64,000 nt of DNA from Pseudisothecium myosuroides. Lineage: Eukaryota > Streptophyta > Bryopsida > Hypnales > Lembophyllaceae. Shown here piece by piece: positions 32,392 through 44,670 of this stretch (its first letter is position 1; each line of letters starts with the position of its first letter). The stretch spans positions 11,470,001-11,534,000 of the forward strand of contig OX637297.1 in NCBI GenBank assembly GCA_951799445.1, in the 5' to 3' direction. Both the position numbers and the translations under genes were made by a program. A model generated the notes under the pieces. The model saw only the letters and a program-made list of their open reading frames with translations. It was not told the DNA's origin and did not search any database.

Positions 32392-34329
32392 TCACCTCGC
32401 CTTCCTGGCTTTCTTCACTGAAGTGCCACCCTGAGATGGCGATCCACCTGACTTCTTGGGCGGGGTGGTCTTCGTCTTCGACCGGGTCTAGGGATGATAC
32501 AACTCCTCTTCCTCCGATTGAGTAGTTTCCTCGTCCTCTTCTCCTTCCGATTCCGGGTCCGTCTCATTTAGTAGCCGCCGTCCCCTTGGTTTTGGAACAG
32601 TAAGATCGATGAGCTGGGATGGCGCTGGTGTCTGGAGCATGGGCTGGAGCATGTGAGTAAAACTCAGCGGATCCGTTCGTGCCGGATTCAGCACCGTTCC
32701 GGGTAAGGCTGGTTCCCGGAAAGTGGAAGAAATCGGTCGATCTCGAAAGCGTTTGGCCACTGATGTAGTCCTTCCGGCTGGTACAACTGGAACCACGTTC
32801 TTCACCGGAGTCGTACTAGGGGAAGTTTCCGGATCCGGTCGAGATCCCGTAAATTGTTTGACCAATGAACGCCTCTTCATGGCCGATGGTGTTCCGGCCA
32901 CTGATGTTCCGGCAACTAACCTGCTCTTGGCTGGGGAAGGTTGGTTTTGTGCTCCTCCTTCTTGGAGATCCTGACCTAGGTCAAAAAGACCCTGGTCTAA
33001 TCCCTCAAGCGGATCGAGATTTTCCAATAACTGCCGGACTTCCTTCAATATCTCCTCAATCCGGACTTCGAAGTCCACCAGGATACTGACCACCTTCGAT
33101 CCGACCACGTGACTGTCTTCCACCATCTTGGAATTCCGGAGCGTGGCTCTAGCAAGTACATCTGCCGGATTGTCAAATAGATTCCGGACATTCCGGACCA
33201 AATCGATGGCTTCTCCTTCCTTTGCTTTGGCGGCGGTCTTCTCTCTGTCCGCCCATGCAACTTGCTCTTGGAACCGGTCCTGTTCCTGCTCCAAGGTCAG
33301 GATCCGGTCTTCCAACTGCTTCACTGCTTCCAGATCCGGCCTTTCCATCAAAGCCCCCAAGATCTGAGCTTCTTCCGTCACACCTAACTTCCCGCACACG
33401 TTTCGGATCAGGGCCGACATCCTCTTGTTCTGCCCCTTGGTGGTTCTCAGCCAGTTGATGGTGGCCTCGAACTGATCCGTTTCCGGAAGTGGTTCACGGG
33501 GCTGCTCCACCTCTTCGGCCTCTTGTTTCCCTCAAGAACCCAGATCAATAGACTTCTGGCGCGTCCCTGCAATATTGGGTGACGCATGCTCTGTTTCCGG
33601 TTCGTCTTCTTCTGGATCGGGCTCGTCCGGTTCATCTTCCGTAGGGAGTCCGTACTTCAGAAGATTTTTTCCTTTCTGGTACACGGTCATTTCCGGTCCG
33701 GTCAGCGCATCCTCTGAGTGATATAGATGGAAAAGGTAGAGGCTGATCGGGCTAGACTTCTTATTAGCGATGTTGACCGCTAACTTTTCCACTATGGAGA
33801 GAATTATCACTTCCCAACTGACCGTTCTAGGAGCCGGATTCTCCCTATCTCCTAGCACTCCGAAAATCGTATTTGCCAAAGTCATTGTTATCCAGGTGGG
33901 CTTTTCTGGATACAAAATCGGGATGAGAAATGCCAACAGCTGCCCATCCCGGGAACTCCTACAGTCACTCGCGGCGTTCCCTTCCTTGGAATCCGCATGG
34001 TTTTGGAATACGTTAGCCGTGTACCTATCTATCCGGCTAACTATTCCGGATCCTCTAGTTGGCGTAAAGTACGCCTTCGCCCACAACTCCGGAGTCCACG
34101 CCCTAGAACGACCCCTAAGAGTCAAATCAAACTGATTGCCAACTCCGGAAACAAGTTCGTCAATCATCCCTTCACTCCGGACGTCCCACGGCCTTCTAAT
34201 GAACCCTAAGCACCCCATGATCTCTAGGTCCTTCTCTAACTCCTTGAGGCGCTCCGGATCAGAAGGAATAATCGGGCGTACACCCCAGGCTGACACTACC
34301 GGTCTCCGGACTTCACTCGCTTCCGCCAT
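32392..34329 (-). pseudogene. LTR-borne ORF (copy F), two in-frame stops
   Basis: This is near-intact: 646 codons from MAEASEVRRPV to a TGA at 32392. A TGA near 33532 sits where copy B has CAA, and a TAG at 32488 is shared with B. Domains follow copy D: MGCLGFIRRPWDV, ILYPEKPTWITMTLANTIF and SLYLFHLYHSEDAL, an E/P linker, a coiled coil with ILTLEQEQDRFQEQVAW, GSKVVSILVDFEVRIEEILK, NPARTDPLSFTHM, and a basic tail KKARKAR beyond the TAG. If the shared TAG were read through or spliced out, the tail would be restored, as in D. The ORF lies wholly within the LTR. Confidence 0.82.
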
Positions 34330-34474
34330 CTCATCGACGGCTAAGACAATCCGGTGCAATTGGCACCTTCTTCCCTTTCTCTCCCTATCACGCCCTAACT
34401 CACCACTCTTTCTCTCTTCTAACGCACCATGGAGAAGCACGGGAAAAAGAGACCAAATGAGGCTAGCGGTGGGA

Positions 34475-34482
34475 TTTAAGTA
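34475..34482 (-). promoter_or_regulatory. Candidate core promoter of LTR F
   Basis: TTTAAGTA on the plus strand (TACTTAAA on the minus) about 150 bases upstream of the ORF start, conserved with B and D. Confidence 0.35.
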
Positions 34483-34769
34483 CCTGTCGGAACCCTAAGT
34501 TCCCGACCAGTCTGAAGTTCCCGTAAGTTCCCTAGACCGAACCTAGGCGGTAGGTTCCTATGATCCGAAACTTTCCGGCTTTCCGGCTACGGATTCCGAA
34601 TGACTGCGTAACCTAAATAGAGTTTTATCTTTTCTAGGAAAGGACTAATTTCTAATTCTAGTATCAAGGTCCTAATTCCGTATTCTAATGCAAAAATCAA
34701 AAAAGTTCTGCTACTTTTATCTCTACTTGTTTGCTATTTTTGAGTTTCCGGATGTTACATACTCCCACA

Positions 34770-35211
34770 CCGTCAACGACAAAATGTATAACAAATATAG
34801 AAAAAAATGGAGAAATGGACAATCACCCATATCCAACAGAGAGCAAAGCACATGCGGCATGATGTTGGAAAAAAATGGAGTCAACCTGTACGAAGTAGAT
34901 TCAACTCCAATTTTCCAAGCTCCCCACTTGCAAATGCTTGGTAGGCAGCTAGTAAAGCAGTCTCACTGCAACGAGAACTCGCACGAAGTGCAAAACCATT
35001 GCATTGTAGAAGCAATGCACATACATCCAAACATATCATAGATTATGCAATTCAATTGAAGGAAGCAAAAGTATTCTATAAGCAAAAACTGGAGCCGTAT
35101 CTTAACGAAAGTCATTGCAAAATTCAAGGGACGCGAAAACAAAGGGCCTCGGCAGCTGCCAAAGAAATGAAAAAATTTGCAGATAAAGACATGAGAGGTG
35201 TGAATTTATAA
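34770..35211 (+). pseudogene. Decayed coding fragment beside LTR F
   Basis: Two overlapping frames give readable protein: NDKMYNKYRKKWRNGQSP... to about 35041 and LKEAKVFYKQKLEPYLNE... to 35211 (Lys-rich end). I do not recognise the family. It abuts the TSD of LTR F, so F may have inserted into this old gene. The matching left flank before 31268 shows no clear coding continuation. Confidence 0.35.
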
Positions 35212-36944
35212 TAAGTGCCAGAGTTACAAACTGAAAACCTTACCTTCTAGCATTCCGCTTGATGAAGTTTGAATCCTAGGCCCCAAATACCTGGTTCCAC
35301 AGTGAATTGGATCCCTACGACTTTCTCAAATTAGAAATCGTGGTTGACAAAAGGAACTTCAGCAAGGTACTTCGTTATACACTTCATAGGAAGGATGGGG
35401 CCGACCAAGCGGACATGGGATAGGCAGACGGCTGCGCCGACGCCCACTATGTTGTAGCAATGAATTTTTTTCCTAATTTTTGACTGCAGTTTTTGGAATT
35501 TTTGGGCGTGTAATATACCATTGGAAAGGTCTTTTTAATTAAAAAATTCTTTGTTCATTCTATGTAAGTGGTAGACTAGTTCGTCCCGTCCGCCCGTTTG
35601 ATGTTCTCGGTGTTTGTAAATTGAGAGGGTCTTTAGGTTGTATTTCCTTTGTTATTTTAATTTACTCCGTATGTGAACTACGTTAATGGCGGTGCATGAG
35701 TAGGTCATATATTCAATTCTTGATTTTAAGTATGCAATCAAAGTCTTAGACTTGAATATACTTAATTTTTATTCTGAATTTTTTATAACATTGTGTTTAT
35801 TTCTTTAAGGACAACAATTACCTATTCTTCGTTTTCAACTTCAAGTTGTGTGTATTAGGGCTTCAATGCCACTGGTTTGCCCAAATTCTTTGTCTTCTTC
35901 AGCTTTTAATTTGTATGATGTCTTGCTTAAGGGTGGTGCCTTAGTAAGCACATTCTTCGTCTACTAAAGTCAATTTGAGTTCAATCTCAAACTCATTACT
36001 AACGTCAACATTCCCCGCAAAGTTCACAGAAGATGATGCATTGGCAATCCCGGTTAATTTGTCATTTTAGGTGAACACTACTTCTTGGAGGTCGCTTTCT
36101 TAAGTATGTTTAGAACCATGTTTCATTGCGTAACGTAATGAATGTATTCTATGTTTGGATGTTGGCATACTACTTTAAAAGGACATCAGAGGAGCTATTT
36201 TTGCAATTTTAGGATGCACATAAATAGGCTACGTATGTTCAGAACCTTTTTTCATTGCACAATGTAATGAATGTATAACATGTTCGACTGCAGGCATATT
36301 GCTTTTAAAGAGTAGAAGTGATGAAGTGTAGTTATATTTTGCATTCTCAATGCAATGAGGCTAGCTTTACTCCATCAAAATTGAACAATTGCAATCGGGG
36401 AGCTTAGAAATCTGAAATTGAGCCTCAACCTCAAACAGTGAATACCGCTCCTTCTTGGAGGTCACCCTTCTTAAGCATGTCATGCCTCATTTCCCATGGA
36501 AGAAGTAATGCTTATCTCAATAAAATTTGAGCAACACTGAAAGAGTGCAACTTAGAATTCATGAGGGCCCCCATACAACTTTTTATGTTCTAATTAGAAT
36601 AATGAGAGAGAAATCATTTAAAAAAATTTTCATTAATAAATGAGGTTGAGGATCATTTTAGTAGTTGCAAATTATGTTCTTTTTGTAGAGAATGGAGAGA
36701 ATTGTATTCTTTTCATTTATATACATTATTGCATTTCTACATTGTTTTTTGTTCTTTTTCGAGGGGGGGAGGGAGGTGGGTGAAATCTTCCAAATCTTTG
36801 CATCTTACATTTTTTTAAGCATGCAAAGATCTATTATTCTCCCCGGGCACATATATACTCCGGCGTGCATATGGTGGCCTTAAAATTGTAAATGACTATA
36901 TGCCATTATGCCCTTAGCATTGTATATATTGGAGTCATCAAAAC
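35212..36944. other. Spacer, no supported gene
   Basis: Faint coding-like words occur just after 35270 (a decayed stretch near WFHSELDPYDFL), followed by A/T-rich DNA. No repeat or gene is supported. Confidence 0.4.
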
Positions 36945-37719
36945 TTTGAAGTATCCAAAATCAGGAGGATAATAATAGTCTGAGTAGTTTGTATTTTTGT
37001 AATATTTAAGTTTTTGAAATTTAATTATACTATTATAGGATAAAAATTAAAAATTAAAAAAGATTGATTACAAATTTATAATTTTTCCAATTCAATATGT
37101 TGTAGAAGGGCTTCCATTTCAATTTGAATTCCTCATAGTGTTGAGTGTTTTTGGAAGTGCACCTTATATACTATAGATCTTGTGGAATACATTACGATAG
37201 AAATTCATTTTAAAAAATTGAAAAATAGACTTTCGGAAGCAATAAATTGATCGGAGATTTGAAATTCTGCAGGGAAGGTCCTTGAACCTCAATTTTCCGG
37301 GGGTAAGACATTTTCATTGGTGTGCAATTTTTATTGTGTTTTTGCATCCACTTACTTGGGTTAAGAGTTTAAAGACTTTGATTGTTGTACAATTTATATG
37401 TCATTTTCACACTCTATTTCATTTTTTTTTAATTCTTATTTTTACGTAAAATCCATTGTACTAAAGTAACTTAGTAACGATAGAAGAACAATACTAGAGC
37501 CAAAGTTGGCACAAGAATAGGTCTTGAGCTATAAACTAACAATTATCGAACCCTTTAATTGGTGACTTTGTGTGAAATTTCTTGTTTGTTTTTACACGGT
37601 ACTCTGGTAGCGAATGCACTTCAATTGGTTAAAAAAAAAATTCGAAGTTGGGAATAGATTCAAGTTTGTTGGACACCCTAATTAGGTGCCTTGGATATTT
37701 ATGGATTAAAATAATGGGC

Positions 37720-38100
37720 GATCGGGCGGTCCCCATCCGCGCCCACGCCCGGTCGCTCGTTCGGTTGGCCTACCGTCCGCATGGACAACCGCCCCTCCGT
37801 CCTCCCGTCCGCTTGGCCGACCGCCCCTCAATTTGAAACTCCGACCGCTCCCACGGTCGTCCGCGTAGCTGTCTGCGCATCCGCAGCACCGTTCGCCGGG
37901 CTGTTGACCCAACCGCGCCATCCGCTAAGCCGTCGGTCCCCTCCATCCGCATTCTTCGTCCGCACGGTTGTCCGCGCTTCGTTGGTGGCCGTGTGATCCA
38001 ACGGACGCTCATTTCTGGCCACACGATAAGGGCGTCCGCCTCGGGGGCGTCCGATGCGGACGTACGCCTCGACATCTCGTCCGCATAAATAGCTGAGTAG
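37720..38100 (+). promoter_or_regulatory. CGTCCG-rich tract upstream of U2 (internal copy)
   Basis: GC-rich block of GTCCG/CGGAC words ending about 210 bases before the U2 start. The host copy has the same block expanded to about 1 kb. Confidence 0.55.
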
Positions 38101-38311
38101 ACGGTATTTCTTTCACAACTGTTTTCCGTCTGGAGTGGGTAATCCAGTGCTCGATGTCCGCTCAGCGGCTCTGTGCACCCCTTCCGGTTCGGTATGTGAA
38201 CAATTGTGTTCCTGTGTTGGGATACTAAATTGCTTCAGGCACTTAAGTTAATTTTAGTAATTCATTGGGTCAAACAAACTCGACATTTCTTTCACTTCAA
38301 TCCAGGTCACC

Positions 38312-39400
38312 ATGGTTTCCAAAACACCATCAAAGAGCAGTAAGAAGGGCAAATCCCAAGAGATGAACTAGCAAGCTTGGGCAGACCCGAATTGCGTAGT
38401 TGAACCTGGATGGCAAGAGGAGCCGAAGAAAGTTTGGACTTGCACCATGTGTAAAATGTACGTGAAAATGACGCACCTCTCGAAGATTTGGCCACAAGAC
38501 AGTGAGGATACATAAGTTCGCCGTTGGGAAGGAAACATGGCCACGTGTAAAAGCAAACACTTTATACACCGATACGAGAAAGTGACGCAGTCAGTTGGTA
38601 TACTTGATTTCAAACCAGGAATTATGAACTATTCGAACATGGCCATGGTTTGGGTGGAGATTGTACTCCACAAAAACGTTGACTGGCGCACAATTTATAG
38701 AAAAGATGTGGCCAACCTTAATCGCAGTGTTGCAGTAATTAGTGCCAGCTAGTTTGAACTAAGCAACTGCCTTGGAGAGTGGTCAAATCGAGGCTTCGAC
38801 ACATTTCCACAGGTTGTAATGCTGGATGCGGACGACGAATATCCGGATGACGATGATGTTCACAATGATCCAGCACCCGTAATATTTCGAGGGACACACG
38901 AGCGTAGAGAATCTCGAGAAGACATTCAATTTCAGCAAGACCTGATGGAAGCGATACGCAGAAGCCGAGACGATCGTGGAGGATGGGACGGACTATATCG
39001 CCAAGACCGTGGTGTATATGGCTCACAAAATGGGCACAGAGATTCATTCTATGACAACAACCCCCGAGTTCACTCTTAGAGTGGAGGCGGAAGCCATGGA
39101 ACTACGCACTATGTTGCTTCTATCCAAGGAAGCTCCCAGTACTATTCAGGATCTAGTGCTGCTAGTTCATATGGGCATCAAGTAGGCTCTCATCGTGGCG
39201 GTTCAAGTGCAAGAGCATCTGACCACAATGATCCAATTCCTCCTCCAACTTTCAGAGGTCCATACTACGAAAATTATAGACAAGGAAGTGTGCCAAGTGA
39301 ATATGAAAACATTTATGGCGAAGGATCATATATTGGCGTTCAGGGGATTGGTTCCAGAGGTCCTAGTCAGGGAGATGACAACGAATCTAATTCCAAGTGA
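38312..39400 (+). pseudogene. U2: BED-like zinc-finger protein gene, internal copy
   Basis: One frame of 363 codons, from ATG 38312 to TGA 39400, with four in-frame stops; at three of these the minus-strand copy has Gln or Trp, and the first TAG is shared. It starts with a Ser/Lys-rich leader, then VWTCTMCKMYVKMTHLSKIW, a CxxC...H arrangement like BED fingers of hAT-related proteins. NYSNMAMVWVEIVLHKNVDW follows, then an acidic patch (DADDEYPDDDDV), an Arg-rich region, and a Gly/Ser/Tyr-rich C-terminus (YYSGSSAASSYGHQ). The first ~130 residues are paralogous to the start of the long gene at 47429. A DNA-binding accessory role is inference. Confidence 0.66.
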
Positions 39401-39639
39401 AGTATAGTGAACTACTATAGTGCTTGTCTCACAATGCAATGGAGTGCTTGTAATATCTAGCCACGTTATATAGAGTGTGACAAGCATAATACAATGATGT
39501 CGGCGAGAAGTACTCCAATATTTTGAAATTTTGATAAAAATGCATTGTAGTTAAATATGTGAGGAGATAGGTGTATTTGTTTAAATAGCACTGATGTATA
39601 AACCTCGGTATTTTTTTGTATAATACTCCGTATTTCATT

Positions 39640-39930
39640 GTATTCCCTCTCCATTTTCTTGGCGTACTTGAATTTCATGTGAAACCCAAGAAATTGCCGT
39701 ACTTCGCATTTGGTTTGCCTCCCTCCTAATTTTTTTGAGATTTTGAGAATTCCATCTCAGTGAAAAGAAACTCCATCACTTTGCATTTCATTACTCTTCT
39801 TCCCCATTTTTTTGGGCGGAGGTCAATCCATAGTGAATGACAAAAATTGCATGAATTTGTATTTGATTTCCCACCCTCCCCATTTATTTTGGGCAAGGGA
39901 ATCCCAACTCAATCATAAAGAATTCAATTC
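39640..39930 (+). repeat. Degenerate ~75-bp repeats downstream of U2
   Basis: Units of the type 'ttgcatttcattactc...ccccatttttttggg' are related to the 78-bp minisatellite at 45482-46790. The same words recur in the minus-strand copy near 59.98-60.24 kb. Confidence 0.5.
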
Positions 39931-41219
39931 TTCTTCCCTATAACGAAGGATTTATTTTTATGATATCTCAATACTATTGTTTATGGATTTTGTAAATCAT
40001 AATATTTTACCATAGGGTTGTAAATATGTGAAGTCAGTTGAAGTCTTTTAATATGTTTAATTGTTATATCTAACAGAATTGGTAATTCATTATCTCTATG
40101 GGTAAAGGTTTAATTTATTTATTAACCCCTACAGTACCCAGGGTTTAGGCCATAAATGAACACTCAAAACTGCCATTTCTATTGCAAAGAGGAAAAAAAT
40201 TAATTTCTTTTTTCGGGAAATATCTTAGCGTACAATCTTATAATAGACTAGTATAAGTATGGATGGACCAAATTTAAAAACCTTTGACAGCCTGCACTGT
40301 AAGATAGTTGCATCCGAAGTGAGGAAAACAAGTTTCCTTACCCCTTGTATGATTACATTATTGGGCTTATAATATTTTTAACTTAAAATATTTGTACTAC
40401 TGATTTTTATTTTTTATTTTTTTATGTTCAGTACTTAAGTTCACCAGTTCATAATCTTAGAAAACAAATTAGGAAAACAAAACTGAATTTCCAATCATAT
40501 AGAAATTGTTAAATACAAACAGGTTGAAGAATGAAGGAAAAAAGAGATCATTACTAGCTTGAAGATGGAATTGAAACACAATAATCTCAATGCAGAGATT
40601 ATTGAAGCACACAAACTTCACCATGTTTACCCTTTTTTTTTTAAATTGTACAAATTGCATTCAATATTAAATCCTACGAGTTCTTTTTTGAAGACGATGC
40701 TTAAATTGCCCGAAAAATTGAAATTGTCCAAAGAAATTTCTTTACAAGTCCACATTGAATGAATTAAAGCTTCCCGTGTTGTTCCAAAATTTAATATTTC
40801 AGGGGAAAAAAATGACCAATTATTTTGTTTTTATGGGATTTCTTTGATTTAAAATTGCCGATCTCCGCTTTTGTCTTAGTGTGCCACATTTTTTGCTAGA
40901 AGGCGCCGATTGAAATAAAAATTATGTATCCACGAAGGGAACAAATGGTCATATACTTATGTAGGGGTTAAATAATAGCTGTAGGCTTGTAATGATGTTT
41001 TTTCAAAGATGGATTGGAGTTCTGGATTTCAGTCCCTTTTTTTCCATATCCCTTAAATTTTTTTGAGTAGTCCTCAAATTTCATTTGTACTTCCTCCCCC
41101 AATTTTTTTTTTAAAAGTGCTTCCAATACAGAATTCAAGAACATGAGTTGGAACTCTGCACTTCTGAAATGTGTGATCCAAAAAAGAACAAGCAAATACA
41201 TTAATGTTGATAAAAAACA
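39931..41219. other. A/T-rich U2-U1 spacer
   Basis: Noncoding. It holds the unoccupied counterpart of the giant element's insertion site at about 40590-40610, in a small palindrome (caataatctc / gagattattg). Confidence 0.5.
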
Positions 41220-41650
41220 CATATCTCAGGCGGCCGTCCCACGGTCCGCCCAGCTGCGACAATAGAATGGGGCGGATGGCCGGTCGGCTACCTCGTCAAG
41301 GGCGTCCAAAGCGTTCGCAATCCGCTGTCGGATCCCACATCGTCCTCGATCTAGCCGTCCAACAAAACGGTCGGCTCCAAATCCTAAATCCATCGCCGAC
41401 CGTCGGATCTCGCGGACGGCCAGGTGACCGCCTCATCAGAGCCGTCCGCATGGACCGACGGCCCGTAGGCGTCCGATGGATGGACGGACGCTGGATCTAC
41501 CGTTTGATGAGGCGGCGGTCGGCCCGTCCGACCATTGCAAACCGTCGGATCGGGCAGACGGCGCGTCGTATACCGCATAGGAGCCGTCCAATGGGCCGAA
41601 CGCGGTGAGGCCGATCACCACCTATAAGAGGAGCGAACGACCCGTCCGCC
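41220..41650 (+). promoter_or_regulatory. CGTCCG-rich tract upstream of U1 (internal copy)
   Basis: Dense CGGAC/GTCCG words ending about 225 bases before the U1 ATG, followed by a pyrimidine-rich leader near 41650-41700. Inverted counterpart of 28060-28480. Confidence 0.55.
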
Positions 41651-41874
41651 TCTCACTTTTGTTTTCCCCCTTGTGTCTAGCAAGAGCGGAGCGGAGAGCT
41701 TGATGGGTTTCCCCCTCCATTGGTTCCTCTCCTCGGAAAGACAGAAGTCAGATTTCTGGGGGCCCCTTTTTGCCGGATTTTTTAGCTGCACTGTATGGTT
41801 TATATGAAATTGATTTTCCACGACACTTATCATTCGACTTTCAAAGTATTCATTGATACTACAATGCCTTCACA

Positions 41875-43397
41875 ATGCCCAGAGCAAAAAAGGCTGCAAA
41901 GAAGAAACATGGGCATCAAGAAGTACAGTCAAGCAGGCAGGGAACAAAGGAAGTTCTATCTGAAGCATGCAAGAGAGTGTTGATGAAATGCATCGCCGAC
42001 TTCTATGAGTCAGAAACCACTATGTCCTTGCATAACAAATATGTGAGGTACGGTGAGGAGTGCTCGACAAAATTCAAGGCAGACATGTGGCAACAGATGA
42101 TGGATTTGTTGAGCATTCCTGAATGGCACCATGAGACGGAGAAGAAGGACTTCAATCAATTCTTGAGGAACAAAGTTCACGATGCATTGTGGAATGCAAA
42201 AGACATCCTCACAAAGTATGGGAAGCTGCACCACGATAATGATGAAGCCTTTCAAGAAGTCATTCTCAAAGCGGACTTGTTTGTTGGCCGCTGCACTCCT
42301 TTTGCAAAGAATTGTAACAGACAAGGGTCATTTGGTTGGTGGAATAGCAAGCAGGGACTCGCTGAAATCAATACTCACAGACAGCATCTCATAGAGCCTC
42401 TAGACACGGCACGATCGCACGGATGATTCCACAAGATGACAGAATCATGCAGGGCAGCTATGCAACAATTAAGAGTTTTCAAATCGAAGGATGTTCCGGT
42501 ATACTCCCCTTTGGGGAGTTTGCAGTAAAGGTATCCAACCAACATCTCAGGCAGCCTCATCTTGCGAGATTGGAACACTAGAACGAGTCAATGGCAGTTC
42601 AGATTCCACATCCTGGAGGCTGGAGTTATACGGTTTGTTGCAGTTCATGCAATAAGAAATGAAGGGTATGCATATTGGTGGAACGGGGGAACACTACGGC
42701 AAATGCTATACCTGGATCATATGTATCCCGACAACATAGGTATTTGGTTGCTACATTCTAATCCAACATAGTCAGATAGGCTTGATGCTTTCCGTCTTGC
42801 TCAATTTAGGAGGAAGCGAACGGAGCTTGCATGGGCATTGGTGCACATCATGCATGCATTGCATGTTGCTGGACATCTCTACAATGATATCTCTCTAGAC
42901 AACATCATGCTTCACTTCCCCAAAACGAGTCACGAGTGTACATCGGGGTGTGCGATTGGAGCATGATCACCGTAGCTACTGAATCGAAGAAATCCTTGTA
43001 CACATTTACATCTGCAAGGGAGATGGAGGAAACTTTGCAACGTAGGTGGTGGGTGCAGCCATGGCTTGCATATTTGCACAAAGAAGGAGCGGATGCGCAA
43101 AGCATTCCCAATTTATCACGTAAATCGGAGGAATATGCAGTTTGCAAAATAGCTATCCGCATCCAAAAGGAGTGCATGTCAGAGGCCTATTGGAAGTTGC
43201 ACCAAGAAACGGAAAATGTGACGCGGTTCAGCCACCACGATTTGGCAAGCACATTTAGGATGTACTTGGAGTGGCCTTTTGAGGAACACCCACCGAGTGC
43301 TTTAGATGCGAGCGGTTTGGCCCACATCATCAATCAATTTTCCAGTATGTTCAAGTGGCCTATACCGGATGAACACTTTTGTCATTCATATGAGTAG
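41875..43397 (+). pseudogene. U1: kinase-like gene, internal copy
   Basis: About 507 codons, MPRAKKAAKKKHG to TAG 43397. The N-terminal basic and helical domain (to about residue 150) is open; then come TGA 42424, TAA near 42527, TAG near 42769 and a one-base deletion near 42925. In the kinase-like part the catalytic-loop His is Tyr (YNDISLDNIML) and the DWG motif is DWS, so this copy would be catalytically dead even without the stops. The C-terminus (EEYAVCKIAIRIQKE... PIPDEHFCHSYE) is a further helical region. The family is protein-kinase-like by motif only; the substrate is unknown. Confidence 0.68.
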
Positions 43398-43430
43398 TTC
43401 ATTACTATTTAGAACTACAAAAGTATGTAG

Positions 43431-43764
43431 TGAATGTGAGGCCCAGCATGTATGCTTGTGTAGTACATAGTATACCCTAAAAACAATGTATGACATTATA
43501 TGTAAAAGTGGATATACATTTTGAAATGTCCATCGTATTTCCATTATTAATGAGTACAATCTTTTTTGACATACAAGCATGAAACAACATACACAGGGCA
43601 TGATGATATAGTTTGATGAGCATAACAATTTTTATGGTAATTGGTTGTTGAATTATAGGCGTGGCAAGGATGTGAGCCAAGTCGTAATGCCTTGTGGTAT
43701 ATCTCGTATGAATGTAATAAGGAAAGGTACCTTGAATAGATTTTCTAGAGTTTGTCATTGAAAC
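43431..43764. other. Spacer 3' of U1
   Basis: A/T-rich 3' flank with no gene or repeat that I can support. Confidence 0.4.
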
Positions 43765-44670
43765 TAAAACCAAAAAGGGATTCTTTGCTAAATGATTGGG
43801 GGCTCTCTTGTAAATTTCTCCAAATATTGAACAATGTAATTATAGAAACGCTCAACGGGTTTTATGAAGGACAATTCAACCTCCAAAGAGAAGATTTTGT
43901 ATGGGGTGTTGCTTTCTTGGACAAATTCAATGTAGAGCATTAGAACAACGTTTCATTTTTATTTTATAACATCATGTCCTAAAATAATAAACCAAGTCAT
44001 CTTGTTTGCATAGCCCATAGTGTCCAATGTCTTTACATGTATGTGGACAAAGAAAGGAGAAAATTTTTGTACAAGCTAAAACGTGAAAATGCAAAAAAAA
44101 AATACATGTTTGATAAAAAAAATGACCATCACTTTGCATGTGGTTGCACTCCCTCCCCATTTTTTTATTGTAAGTGAGAATCAATTTGAGTGTAGGATAC
44201 AGGGTATAGGGTATACCGGTGTAGGGTATAGATTTAGGTTTAGTTTGTAGGGTTCAGGGTTTAGGATTAAACATTTAGCATTCACCGAGGTAGATGAAAA
44301 ACGCACAAGAAAACTGGAATTAGCCTTTTACACCTGAATTTCACATTGGATGCTTTTTGCATTGAATGCCGTCTTCAATAGCAAATCTGAGACTGCTGGA
44401 ATCCCATGGGAGCAGAACTCCACAATGCGGCTGGCGGTGGCGGTCGGGAGGTTGGATGGTGGTGGCGGTCGGACAAGGCGGACGGCCTGGGCGGTCGGGA
44501 GGTCGGACGGCAAAGGCGGTCGAGCAGGGCAGTCGGGCAAGGCGGACGACCTAGGCGATCGGGAGGTCGAACGGCGGAGGCGGTCGGCCAAGTCGGATGG
44601 TCGAGGCGCGGACAGCAAGTCGTCCAAGCGTCGTCAAAGCGGACGGCAAGGTCGACGTACGCAGGCCTGC
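43765..44670 (+). repeat. Direct duplication, copy 1 (U3 5'-flank type)
   Basis: This block contains a ~330-bp unique start, one 78-bp minisatellite unit (44123-44200), a short (TTTAGGG)-like stretch (44225-44275), a 'ttggatgctttttgcattgaa' stretch and a CGGACG tract (44420-44670). It is repeated in the same order at 45165-47110, where the minisatellite has expanded to 17 units. The gene that follows copy 2 is absent here. Confidence 0.75.

Larger units (their letters stand above)
31268..34769 (-). mobile_element. Solo LTR F (Ty3/gypsy type), 3502 bp
   Basis: On the minus strand it starts TGTGGGAGTATG (34769) and ends GCGTACGACA (31268). Flanks are CTGTC (31263-31267) and CCGTC (34770-34774), a 5-bp TSD with one transition. 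Its length equals D's, although the sequence belongs to the B-like subfamily. No pol sequence adjoins it. Confidence 0.82.
36945..43430 (+). repeat. U2-U1 unit, internal copy (unoccupied insertion site)
   Basis: This plus-strand block carries U2 (38312-39400) then U1 (41875-43397). It is an inverted paralogue of the host unit, matching 59296-64000 reversed for U2 and 20583-29103 reversed for U1. At 40588-40615 the two halves are contiguous, with CAATGCAG where the host has the TSD CAACGGTG (minus-strand reading). Similarity on the U2 side continues to the right edge of the window, so the outer boundary of the unit is not visible. Confidence 0.8.

Noticed and set aside
37706..38075. ORFs in the 37.7-38.1 kb GC tract
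   Set aside because: Low-complexity Arg/Pro translations of GTCCG words on both strands.
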